From assembly GCA_963747595.1 (NCBI GenBank), contig CAVVFO010000002.1, positions 434,001 to 498,000 of the forward strand: 64,000 nt of DNA, given 5' to 3'. How positions within the stretch are numbered: position 1 is the first letter of the stretch; every line of letters starts with the position of its first letter. The notes under the pieces were generated by a model, which searched no databases, was not told the DNA's origin, and worked only from the letters and a program-made list of their open reading frames with translations. The position numbers were made by a program, and so were the translations under genes. Below, in pieces: positions 55,485 through 63,401 of this stretch. The DNA is from Oleiagrimonas sp963747595 (GTDB lineage Bacteria > Pseudomonadota > Gammaproteobacteria > Xanthomonadales > Rhodanobacteraceae).

Positions 55485-56798
55485 TCAGGTCGAATCACCG
55501 GCGCATCGAAGCCAGCGCGTGAACCAGTCGGCGGCCTGGGCCGACACGTGCTCCAAGGCTCCGGCTTCCTCGAACAGGTGTGTGGCTCCCGGCACGATGG
55601 TCAGGTCCGCGCTTTGCGGCATCGATGCCTGGGCTGCACGATTGAGTTCCAGCACCTGCGGATCGGCGCCGCCCACGATCAGCAGGGTCGGCACCTGCAT
55701 GCGCGAAAGGACGGACGCGCCAGCCAGGTCGGGACGACCGCCACGCGAAACCACGGCGCCGATCTCGCCGGGCCGGTCCGATGCCACCATCAATGCTGCC
55801 GCCGCGCCGGTGCTGGCGCCGAACAGGCCACATGGCAGATCGCGCAGGGTTGGCTGCTGCCGCGCCCACTGCAGCGCCGCGTCCAGTCGCCGCGCAAGTC
55901 GCGGTATGTCGAAGCGCGCCGCGATGTCGCGATCCTCCTGCGGCGTCAGCAGATCGAAAAGCAGGGTGGAAAAACCATGTTGGTTCAATATCGAAGCCAC
56001 GTATCGATTGCGCGAACTGTGCCGGCTGCTGCCGCTGCCATGCACGAAGAGCACCAGGCCATGGGGTGACGACGGTGTGACGAGGTCGCCCTCGAGCACG
56101 ACCCCATCGGCAGGAATGTGCACCGGGCCGCCCGGGCCCGCCGGTGCTTTGGCATCCTGTCCCGCCGGTTCGGCCAGCATGGCGATCACTTCTTCATCGG
56201 TGACAGCGGTGAAATCGTGGTAATACAGACCGACGGCGCGGAACTGACGGGGTGTCGCCAGACAAACGACCTCGTCGGCCAAACCGGATACGCGCTGCAG
56301 ACTGTCGGGCGCCGCCACCGGCACCGCGCAAACCAGTCGCGCAGGACCTTGCGCACGCACCACCTGCAACGCCGCTGCCATCGTGGCCCCGGTAGCCAGG
56401 CCGTCATCGATCACGATGACAGTCCGCCCGGCGAGGGCAATCGCGGGTTGCCCGGGGCGGTAGCGTGCACGACGCTCGCGGATCAACGCCAGTTCGTGGT
56501 GCGCCACTCGCCGCACGTAGGCGTCATCGGCTCCGCTGGCCGCGGCATGTTCATCGAGCATCACGCGGCCTTGTTCGTCCACTGCGCCGATCGCAAATTC
56601 CGGATGGCCTGGCGCGCCCAGCTTGCGTACCAGCACAACATCGAGCTCGCCCCCCAAGGCGGCGGAAACGGCTCGTCCTATCGGTACCGCGCCGCGTGGA
56701 ATTGCCAGCACGACCGGATGCGCACCCTGGTAGTGCCCCAGCGCGGTTGCCAATTGACGACCGGCATCGTCGCGATCACGAAATGGCAGTGAGACCAT
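55485..56798 (-). CDS. Phosphoribosyltransferase fused to an alpha/beta hydrolase
   Basis: 437 residues. Residues 1 to about 215 are a PRTase fold: RDRDDAGRQLATALGHY, AIPRGAVPIG and the PRPP loop VIVIDDGLATGATM. Residues about 225-437 are a dienelactone-hydrolase-like domain with LVLFVHGSGSSRHS, nucleophile Ser in LFGASTGAAAALM and the His in PGATHLFEE. Both activities are inferred from motifs; the substrates are unknown. Fused PRTase-hydrolases recur in stress and low-oxygen gene clusters. The start at 56798 leads straight into the domain and is preferred to 56861. Confidence 0.88.
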   Translation of the reverse strand: MVSLPFRDRDDAGRQLATALGHYQGAHPVVLAIPRGAVPIGRAVSAALGGELDVVLVRKLGAPGHPEFAIGAVDEQGRVMLDEHAAASGADDAYVRRVAHHELALIRERRARYRPGQPAIALAGRTVIVIDDGLATGATMAAALQVVRAQGPARLVCAVPVAAPDSLQRVSGLADEVVCLATPRQFRAVGLYYHDFTAVTDEEVIAMLAEPAGQDAKAPAGPGGPVHIPADGVVLEGDLVTPSSPHGLVLFVHGSGSSRHSSRNRYVASILNQHGFSTLLFDLLTPQEDRDIAARFDIPRLARRLDAALQWARQQPTLRDLPCGLFGASTGAAAALMVASDRPGEIGAVVSRGGRPDLAGASVLSRMQVPTLLIVGGADPQVLELNRAAQASMPQSADLTIVPGATHLFEEAGALEHVSAQAADWFTRWLRCAGDST

Positions 56799-56891
56799 CA
56801 GCAGGAACTCTGACGTGCATCGCCAGCAGCATTCAGCAGCAGCAAAATGGCACCCGTACAATGTACTTTGTCGCGCCCCCCGCAGCGTTTG

Positions 56892-56905
56892 TTGATCTGC
56901 ATCAA
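56892..56905. promoter_or_regulatory. FNR/Anr-type site in a divergent promoter
   Basis: TTGATCTGCATCAA, an exact TTGAT-N4-ATCAA match, lies between the PRTase-hydrolase gene (start 56798, 93 bases away) and the esterase-like gene (about 67 bases). The gap 56799-56972 holds no gene. Confidence 0.75.
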
Positions 56906-56972
56906 GTTGCCGCTTGATTCTCCTGTCAGGCTTGAAATACCGCCATCATGCGACCGCGGGCTCGAGGTGCAT

Positions 56973-58304
56973 GTGATCGTCCGTCACCCTCCCTTGCTGG
57001 AAGCAATCCGCGACGCGGCCGTGATACTCGGGGGCGGCGACCATGACTATGATCCGTTGTTGCGCATGGTCGGCGACCGCGCTTTCGTCCTGCTTGGCGA
57101 GGCGACGCATGGCACGCACGAGTTCTATGCGATGCGCGCGGAAATCACGCGGCGGCTGATTGGAGAACTGGGTTTCGATGCCGTCGCCGTGGAGGCCGAC
57201 TGGCCCGACGCATACCGACTCAACCGTCATGTCCGCGGCATCGGTGATACCTCGATCGACGAGGCGTTCGGCGACTTCCAGCGTTTCCCGACCTGGATGT
57301 GGCGCAATCAGGTCGTACATGGATTCATCCAGTGGCTGCAGGCCTACAATACAGAGCAGCCGGCCACGGCCCGGGCCGGCTTCTACGGTCTGGATCTGTA
57401 CAGCCTGTACCGCTCGGCCGATGCAGTGATCAACTACCTCGAAGGGGTGGACCCCGACCAGGCCAAACGCGCCCGCCAACTCTATGTGGGACTGGATCAC
57501 GTACGTGAACCGCAGACGTACGGGCTCGAGGCCGCCCATGGCCTGCGCCCGCCCTGCCGCGATGCCGCTGCGGCCCTGCTTGTCGATTTGATCCACAAGG
57601 CGCCGGCATATCTGGCAGAGGATGGCCCGGCGGCACAGGACGAACAGTTTTTCGCTGAACGCAATGCATATGTCGTACTCAATGCCGAGCAGTATTACCG
57701 GGCCATGTTCGGCAGCCGCCTGAACACCTGGAATCTGCGCGATGCCCACATGGTCAATACCCTGTTCGCCTTGCGGCGGCACCTGCGTTCAAGCGGCCGA
57801 CAGGGCCGCATCGTGGTCTGGGCGCACAACTCGCACCTGGGCGACGCGCGCGCCACCCAGATGGGCCAACGCGGCGAATGGAATGTAGGACAGCTGCTGC
57901 GCGAGCAGGCAGGTGCCACGCAGGCACTGCTGGTCGGTTTCACGACCTATACCGGCCACGTCACCGCTGCCCGCGACTGGGATGCACCGGCCGAGACGCG
58001 CTGGGTGCGTCCCGCACGCGCGGACAGCTGCGAGCATCTGTTCTACACCACGCATCTTGATCGTTTCTTCCTGCCGCTTTCCGCCGCCGCACCCGAGGAT
58101 CTCGCCGCACCGCTGCGCGAGCGGGCCATCGGCGTCGTATACCGCCCCGAGACAGAATTCGCCAGTCATTACTTCGACGCTTCACTGAGTCGGCAGTTCG
58201 ATGCCGTGTTCCATCTCGACGAGACGACCGCGGTCGAGCCGCTCGATATCACCGAACACTGGACGCGGCATGAGCCAGCGGACACCTATCCCTCGGGGCT
58301 GTAA
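56973..58304 (+). CDS. Erythromycin-esterase-like protein
   Basis: About 444 residues of the EreA/succinoglycan-biosynthesis-like family. Family blocks: LLGEATHGTHEFYAMRAEIT with the catalytic-region His, DAVAVEADWPDAYRLNRHVRG, FPTWMWRNQVVHGFIQWL and VVWAHNSHLGDARATQMGQRG. The start is uncertain: a GTG at 56973 behind GAGG is my choice, and a GTG at 56967 is close. True erythromycin resistance is not implied; chromosomal members often belong to stress clusters of unknown substrate. Confidence 0.8.
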   Translation: MIVRHPPLLEAIRDAAVILGGGDHDYDPLLRMVGDRAFVLLGEATHGTHEFYAMRAEITRRLIGELGFDAVAVEADWPDAYRLNRHVRGIGDTSIDEAFGDFQRFPTWMWRNQVVHGFIQWLQAYNTEQPATARAGFYGLDLYSLYRSADAVINYLEGVDPDQAKRARQLYVGLDHVREPQTYGLEAAHGLRPPCRDAAAALLVDLIHKAPAYLAEDGPAAQDEQFFAERNAYVVLNAEQYYRAMFGSRLNTWNLRDAHMVNTLFALRRHLRSSGRQGRIVVWAHNSHLGDARATQMGQRGEWNVGQLLREQAGATQALLVGFTTYTGHVTAARDWDAPAETRWVRPARADSCEHLFYTTHLDRFFLPLSAAAPEDLAAPLRERAIGVVYRPETEFASHYFDASLSRQFDAVFHLDETTAVEPLDITEHWTRHEPADTYPSGL

Positions 58305-58478
58305 ACGACGCCGTTTCACGACGCGCCAGACCCGGTCGCCCGGAGACTGCTCCGCGTTGAATCGACAAACGGTCCATTCCAGAAAGCCGTTCTTCCGGCG
58401 ACGTGCCCGAACGGCCGATCGAGCTGATGCTTCAGGCTCCAACAACCGGCGATCTGCATGAATGGCATGCGGTTTCAT

Positions 58479-58492
58479 TGATCGTCGTCAAG
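58479..58492 (+). promoter_or_regulatory. FNR/Anr-type site upstream of the CBS protein gene
   Basis: TTGATCGTCGTCAA, 67 bases before the ATG at 58560. The gap 58305-58559 contains no gene. Confidence 0.7.
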
Positions 58493-58559
58493 ACCGCCGC
58501 TTCTGCATCGGACGATGCTGCAAAGGCGGCATGACAGACTGCAACGACGGAGACCAAGT

Positions 58560-59009
58560 ATGCGCATCGCTGATATCTGTACCCACACGGTGGTTGACGC
58601 TCCCGGCAACATATCCGTACGCGCAGCCGCGGAACTCATGCGCAAGGAGCATGTCGGCAGCCTCGTGATCGTTGAACATGCCGACGGTGAGCGATTCCCG
58701 ACTGGCTTCATCACGGATCGGGATATCGTGCTCGCTGTCGTCGCCGCGGGCGTCGAGACCGCCTCGCTCACGGTCGCGGACATCATGAGTCGCGACATCG
58801 CCACCTGTAGCGAAAACATGGAGATCTTCTCCGCAATCGAGACGATGCGACATCACTGCGTGCGCCGTCTTCCCGTACTCAACAGCAAGGGCGGGCTCGC
58901 AGGCATGCTGAGTGCGGACGATATCTACAGTGCATTGAGCACGCACATGCGTGCGCTCACCGAAGCGCTGACCCGCGAGCAGGAAAACGAAATCCAGGTG
59001 CGCGTGTAG
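58560..59009 (+). CDS. CBS-domain protein
   Basis: 149 residues with two CBS repeats forming a Bateman module: TVVDAPGNISVRAAAELMRK...LVIVEH...GFITDRDIVLAVVAAG, then DIMSRDIATCSENMEIFSAIETM...RLPVLNSKGGLAGMLSADDI. CBS modules bind adenosine nucleotides and would sense energy state. The start was taken at the ATG opening the first repeat; an in-frame codon at 58515 would add an unlikely basic stretch. Probably one operon with the flavodoxin gene 27 bases downstream. Confidence 0.9.
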   Translation: MRIADICTHTVVDAPGNISVRAAAELMRKEHVGSLVIVEHADGERFPTGFITDRDIVLAVVAAGVETASLTVADIMSRDIATCSENMEIFSAIETMRHHCVRRLPVLNSKGGLAGMLSADDIYSALSTHMRALTEALTREQENEIQVRV

Positions 59010-59036
59010 TCAGGCGTGTTTCCCGGAGGCGGCATC

Positions 59037-59552
59037 ATGACCAAGAAAATACTGCTGGCTTACTACTCGATGAGTGGCAAAACACGAATGGTCGCCGATG
59101 AACTGGCCGCGACCATCGACGCCGATTGCGAAGCCATCCGCGAGCCCCATCCCCGCCATGGCACGAGCGGGCTCGTGCGCGCGCTGTTCGACGCCATGAC
59201 ACGGCGAGACGCGACCATCGAACCGCCCCGACGGGATCCTGCGAGTTATGACTTGCTCATCCTGGGAGGGCCGATATGGGCCGGACGTCTGGCCTCACCC
59301 GTCAGGACCTACGCCCTGCAAATGGCAACGCGCATGAAAAAGGTGGCTTTTCTGTGCACGCAGGGTGGCCGGGGTGCCGAGCACGCATTTGCAGAACTGG
59401 AAAAATTATGTGCCTGTCCGCCCAGCGCGACGCTGATCGTCAACGCAGAACAAATGAAGACATCGAGTTACCAGGACGCCTTGGGGGAATTCGGGAGGAA
59501 ACTGCAGATGGTGATTGCTGCCCGCGAACCGGTCCAGGAGCATGGGCGGTAG
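59037..59552 (+). CDS. Flavodoxin-family protein
   Basis: 171 residues. FMN phosphate-binding loop YYSMSGKTRMVADELA at the N-terminus and the LLILGGPIWAGRLASPVRTY segment typical of the flavodoxin/NADPH-dependent FMN reductase fold; an FLCTQGG strand follows. A low-potential electron carrier or quinone reductase is likely. The ATG at 59037 behind GGAGGCGG was preferred to 59016. It follows the CBS gene on the same strand. Confidence 0.85.
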   Translation: MTKKILLAYYSMSGKTRMVADELAATIDADCEAIREPHPRHGTSGLVRALFDAMTRRDATIEPPRRDPASYDLLILGGPIWAGRLASPVRTYALQMATRMKKVAFLCTQGGRGAEHAFAELEKLCACPPSATLIVNAEQMKTSSYQDALGEFGRKLQMVIAAREPVQEHGR

Positions 59553-59778
59553 AAACTTCGCAGAGCGCGACGACGCTCTTGCCAGGACGAGGCGCTCGCC
59601 ATGGGAGCCCCCTTGCTGGCAGGCGAGCGGAGCGTGTCCAGGCGCACCCGCCAGCGTCTTGAGCATCGGCGCACGCCGGGATGCAATTTCATCACGTGGA
59701 CGAGGGCGGGGGCATGACTGCATCGCATTGCTGAATGGCTGCTACGCAGCGTAACGCCGGCGCCACAATCGCTTGCTG

Positions 59779-60075
59779 TCAGTGGTGTGACCGGGTGCTC
59801 AGCATCCCCAGCAAAAACGCCATCCCTGCCGCTGCGCCAACCACGCCCCACGGCTTCTCATGTACGTATCGGTTGCTTCGCGCCGATACCTTGCGCAGGC
59901 GCTCGGTGGCTCTGTGCTCCAGGCGAGCCAGTCGCTCGCGCACAGCGTGCAGCCGGCGCCGGAGTTTTTCATTCTGCTCGCCGGCCGTGTCTCCTACATC
60001 GTCGAGAAGTTGCTCGATATCCTCTGCAACGACGCGCAGATCTTCCTTCAGGTGTTCATTGTAGAAATCGTTCAT
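59779..60075 (-). CDS. DUF883/ElaB-type inner-membrane protein
   Basis: 98 residues: an amphipathic N-terminal helix with many Asp/Glu/Arg (EDLRVVAEDIEQLLDDVGDT), RRRLHAVRERLARLEHRA, and a C-terminal PWGVVGAAAGMAFLLGML helix, the layout of ElaB/YqjD proteins that anchor ribosomes at the membrane in stationary phase. The gap on its left (59553-59778) holds no gene. FNR-type site about 110 bases upstream. Confidence 0.88.
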   Translation of the reverse strand: MNDFYNEHLKEDLRVVAEDIEQLLDDVGDTAGEQNEKLRRRLHAVRERLARLEHRATERLRKVSARSNRYVHEKPWGVVGAAAGMAFLLGMLSTRSHH

Positions 60076-60185
60076 GTGGTTCTCCCAACAATGGATGGAT
60101 GTTCCCGTCCTCGATCACGCAGTCACCCGCAGAATCAGTACTCGAGGCACCGGGATCACGATAGCTCGAGGGGCCACGTTCCCAA

Positions 60186-60199
60186 TTGATCCACGTCAA
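60186..60199 (-). promoter_or_regulatory. FNR/Anr-type site upstream of DUF883
   Basis: TTGATCCACGTCAA, 110 bases before the DUF883 start. It may serve only that gene, since a second site nearby faces the other gene. Confidence 0.6.
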
Positions 60200-60349
60200 C
60201 GGATGACAGTGCCAGGCGGTGAAGCGTACCGCGAGCCGGGCCAGCCCCTGGAATTGAGGCGCAGAGCACTCGCGTACCGCCCCCCCCGAAGCGCCACCGC
60301 GCTGCGCATTACAGGCAGGGATCAGCGCAGCCATTGGACAACTCTGCTA

Positions 60350-60363
60350 TTGACCCAGATCAA
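60350..60363 (+). promoter_or_regulatory. FNR/Anr-type site toward the host-attachment gene
   Basis: TTGACCCAGATCAA, about 190 bases before the ATG at 60555, a longer distance than at the other sites. The gap 60076-60554 contains no gene. Confidence 0.55.
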
Positions 60364-60554
60364 CAGCAGATCTGGCGAGCGCATTAAAATGAAAATGGCA
60401 AAAGATGCGCGCCGGAGTCGCAAAACCCCGGACTCTGGGCACGTGTGATCGAAAAGCCAGAGTACCGGTGCAATCCGGGGCACAGGCAATCTCTCCAGTC
60501 CTTCGGCTGCAGGGTCAATCATATTGCTGCCCCATCTTCGGGGTGGAGGTCGAC

Positions 60555-61016
60555 ATGTCCAAAACCTGGGTCCTGATTGCGGATAGCGCCCGCGCTCGGC
60601 TGTTCGAGATCGAGCCTTCGGACAAAGGTCTGAGTGAAGTGGCCTGTTTCAACAATCCCGATGGACACGCACTCGGACGCGGTACAGCGACAGACCGGCT
60701 GCCGCGTGTCAACGAAAGCGTGGGCCCGGTTCGCCACGCGATCGAGCCACACACCTCACTGCGCGAAAAGAGCACTGATCACTTCGCGCACGGCTTGAGC
60801 GAAACGCTGGAACGTGGATACCACGACCATCTGTATGAACGGCTGGTGCTTGTTGCGCCGGATCGCTTTCTTGGCATGCTGCATAAAAATTTCAGCAAGA
60901 CATTGATCGCATGCATTGCAGGGGAAGTCCGACATAACCTGACAGCGTTACCCGTTTCGGAGCTGCAATCGCGTCTGCCGCGCAACATGCTTTCTCCTGG
61001 TCTCATGCGCAGCTGA
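60555..61016 (+). CDS. Host-attachment (baeRF-family) protein
   Basis: 153 residues. WVLIADSARARLFEI at the start and LYERLVLVAPDRFLGMLHK later match the Host_attach family, related to eRF1 domain 1 (baeRF). The family was named for attachment of bacteria to host cells, but in many bacteria it is a stress or ribosome-related factor of unknown activity. The start behind GTGGAGG at 60555 was chosen over 60405. Confidence 0.85.
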   Translation: MSKTWVLIADSARARLFEIEPSDKGLSEVACFNNPDGHALGRGTATDRLPRVNESVGPVRHAIEPHTSLREKSTDHFAHGLSETLERGYHDHLYERLVLVAPDRFLGMLHKNFSKTLIACIAGEVRHNLTALPVSELQSRLPRNMLSPGLMRS

Positions 61017-61352
61017 ACCCGTTTTCCGTGCATCCTGCCCGATCGAGGGCAACATGTCGGTGACGCGATGGCCGCCCGATCTGGTCGACGTTGCCGCCAC
61101 GGGTAGCAGGATGCCGACGGCACGGCAAAGACTGCAGGAATCCGGCAAGAAACCGACGCTGCCGTGCGGGATGCTTCATGTGGCGGGCATACAGAGCTGA
61201 CTCAATGAAACCCGATGGCCTCCCCCGCCGCGTCACAGCTCGGCTGGTGACCGGAATCAGGGGAAACTCCCGCCCGCAAGCCCGCCGCCACGACAACCTG
61301 GCGAAAGACGGCAGCGGCACATCGACCCCGATACGCCGCTGCCGTTGGTCCG
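61017..61352. other. Intergenic region, no gene
   Basis: 336 bases between convergent genes (host-attachment and hsp20). Nothing convincing on either strand; the small open frames have no ribosome-binding site or recognisable product. Confidence 0.4.
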
Positions 61353-61799
61353 TCAGCTCACCGTGATCTTGCGCGTGCTGCCATTGGTTTTTTTCGGCAG
61401 GCTCAGGGACAACACACCCCCTTCGTAGCGGGCATCTGCCTTGCTCCCATCGAAGTCGCCGGGCAGCGTAAAGGAGCGATAGGTCTTGCCGAAGTACCGC
61501 TCGCAGTAAAGCTCCTTTTCGGCGTCCTTGCTGGTCTTCTCGCGCTTCGTCTCGGTACTGATGGTCAGCTGGTTGCCGTCCACCGAAATGTCGATGTCGT
61601 CCTTGTTGACACCGGGTATCTCTGCCTTGACGTGGAACGCCTTGTCATCTTCCGTGACGTCGATGCGCATGTCCGGCATTACCTCCAAGTCGCGCCATGG
61701 CTCGCGAGTCGCCAAGCCGCGGAATATGTCCTCGAAGTTCGCCAAGGGGTCGAACCGGGTTGGGGTTTTCAATGGATTCCAACGTGTGAGCGTTGTCAT
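61353..61799 (-). CDS. Small heat-shock protein Hsp20
   Basis: 148 residues, IbpA/HspA-like: N-terminal WNPLKTPTRFDPLANFEDIF, an alpha-crystallin domain (MRIDVTEDDKAFHVKAEIPG to DARYEGGVLSLSLPK) and a C-terminal ITV anchoring motif. ATP-independent holdase for aggregating proteins. An FNR-type site lies about 254 bases upstream (62053); a nearer promoter is not recognised. Confidence 0.93.
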   Translation of the reverse strand: MTTLTRWNPLKTPTRFDPLANFEDIFRGLATREPWRDLEVMPDMRIDVTEDDKAFHVKAEIPGVNKDDIDISVDGNQLTISTETKREKTSKDAEKELYCERYFGKTYRSFTLPGDFDGSKADARYEGGVLSLSLPKKTNGSTRKITVS

Positions 61800-62052
61800 G
61801 TGATGTTCTCCTCAAGCTCATGAACCAGTGTCCCGACAAAATTATGGCCAGCACAGCGCGTCAGCGGGATTTCGACGGTCCACATGCACCGCTGCGCATG
61901 CATCCGAAGCATCCGGTCACTGGGTATCACCGGTCACTGTCGGGCAACGCTTGTACGGTGTATTTCACGAGTGGAGCCGACTGCGGACGTACAGTGTCTG
62001 CCGAATCATCCATGACCAGGAACGACGCTAGTCCCCTGCGTCACCGGGGTTA

Positions 62053-62066
62053 TTGAGCTAAGTCAA
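62053..62066. promoter_or_regulatory. FNR/Anr-type site between hsp20 and the BON gene (weaker)
   Basis: TTGAGCTAAGTCAA; one base departs from TTGAY. It is 253 bases from the hsp20 start and could equally act on the gene to its right. It lies in a 557-base gap (61800-62356) with no gene. Confidence 0.45.
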
Positions 62067-62280
62067 CAATCAGGCCCATTGTCGGCGCCAGATTGAGCCG
62101 GTGTTGCACGCGGAGCTTGAGACGCCCCCACATGTGAGCAGAGGCATGACGGGGGATCCCCGGCGATTACTCCCCCAAGCGGCTTTGTCATGCATGCGTA
62201 GCGCGGCTCCATCCCTGCCGCGCCACCCGCCGTGCTCCAACCTGCTGCGAAGAAGACGCTTCAGGCGAACGGAGCACCTG

Positions 62281-62294
62281 TTGATCCTGATCAA
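62281..62294 (+). promoter_or_regulatory. FNR/Anr-type site upstream of the BON protein gene
   Basis: TTGATCCTGATCAA, an exact TTGAT-N4-ATCAA match, 62 bases before the ATG at 62357. Confidence 0.75.
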
Positions 62295-62356
62295 TATGGC
62301 GACCGGCGGATTGGATCCTAATGTGTACACCCTGACTCCCTTTGTGGAGGTGTGTG

Positions 62357-63007
62357 ATGAACGACAAGCAATTGCGACAGGATGTGATCGACGAATTGGA
62401 TTTCGAGCCCAGCATCGACTCGGCGAACATTGGCGTGACGGCCGAAGATGGCGTCATCACTCTATCCGGGCACGTTCCAGCCTATTCTCAGAAACTTGCT
62501 GCCGAACGGGCCGCCTGGCGCGTCAAGGGCGTCAAGGCGATTGCACAGGAGATCCATGTGCGCTTTTCCGGAGCCAAGAAGACCAACGACGACGAGATCG
62601 CCAAGCGGGCGCTCAATATTCTCGCGTGGAGCTCTTCCTGGCCTCCCGAAGCGCTGCATGTGAAAGTGCAGAATGGCTGGGTCACACTCAGCGGTGAGGT
62701 GCGTTGGAACTACCAGCGCGAGGCGGCAGAAGCCAGCATACGACGGTTGTCCGGGGTGCTTGGAGTGACAAACGAGATCGCGCTGATGCCGATAGCGTTG
62801 CCCGCCGACGTCGAACAACGCATCCACAACGCGCTCAAGCGCCATGCCGAGGTCGAGGCAAACCGGATCCGTGTTTCGGTCCATGACGGCGGGACGGTCA
62901 GTATCGAAGGCGATGTCGATAACTGGGAGGAACGCCGCATGGTTGAACGCGCCGCTTGGTCGACACCCGGGGTGCGCATGGTCGAGGACCATTTGCGGAT
63001 TACCTGA
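62357..63007 (+). CDS. Triple BON-domain protein
   Basis: 216 residues without an obvious signal peptide. Three BON repeats, each with a GVITLSGHVP, GWVTLSGEVRW or GGTVSIEGDVDNW strand, in roughly residues 5-70, 80-145 and 150-216. Such repeats bind membrane phospholipid. Proteins with these domains (OsmY-type) occur in envelope and stress clusters. The ATG at 62357 follows GGAGGTG. Confidence 0.9.
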   Translation: MNDKQLRQDVIDELDFEPSIDSANIGVTAEDGVITLSGHVPAYSQKLAAERAAWRVKGVKAIAQEIHVRFSGAKKTNDDEIAKRALNILAWSSSWPPEALHVKVQNGWVTLSGEVRWNYQREAAEASIRRLSGVLGVTNEIALMPIALPADVEQRIHNALKRHAEVEANRIRVSVHDGGTVSIEGDVDNWEERRMVERAAWSTPGVRMVEDHLRIT

Positions 63008-63084
63008 ACGTGCAGCATCACCGTCGGGGACGCATGATCCCGTGAAGGGGTTTGCCATCCCCGGCGGACCCCGCATACCCGCTC

Positions 63085-63098
63085 TTGATCTCGGTCAA
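63085..63098 (+). promoter_or_regulatory. FNR/Anr-type site upstream of the MaoC/Pta gene
   Basis: TTGATCTCGGTCAA, about 300 bases before the ATG at 63402. A short open frame begins at 63223 (MACMVMITLCASAIWLGVPV onward) with one hydrophobic segment; it might be a small membrane product but I do not call it. The rest of gap 63008-63401 shows nothing. Confidence 0.6.
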
Positions 63099-63401
63099 AT
63101 GCTCGGCATGAACACTTCCCTAGAGTGAGCCGCATGGCTCCACACCGCTGTCTCCCTGGATGGGACGGTTTTGTCCGGCCTGAAGAAGGTTGTGCTGCTG
63201 CTCAATCGATGGCGCCTCAGTCATGGCATGCATGGTAATGATCACGCTTTGCGCATCCGCTATCTGGCTGGGCGTGCCGGTTTTCCTGCAGGGCCCGCTT
63301 CCCGCGACACGAGGGGTTCGCCATGAAGGGAAATACCGTCCTCATGGGCGCGCCCCCCGCGCCAGGCTGTCATGCGCTCTCGCGCTGAACGGGTGCCCCT
63401 C

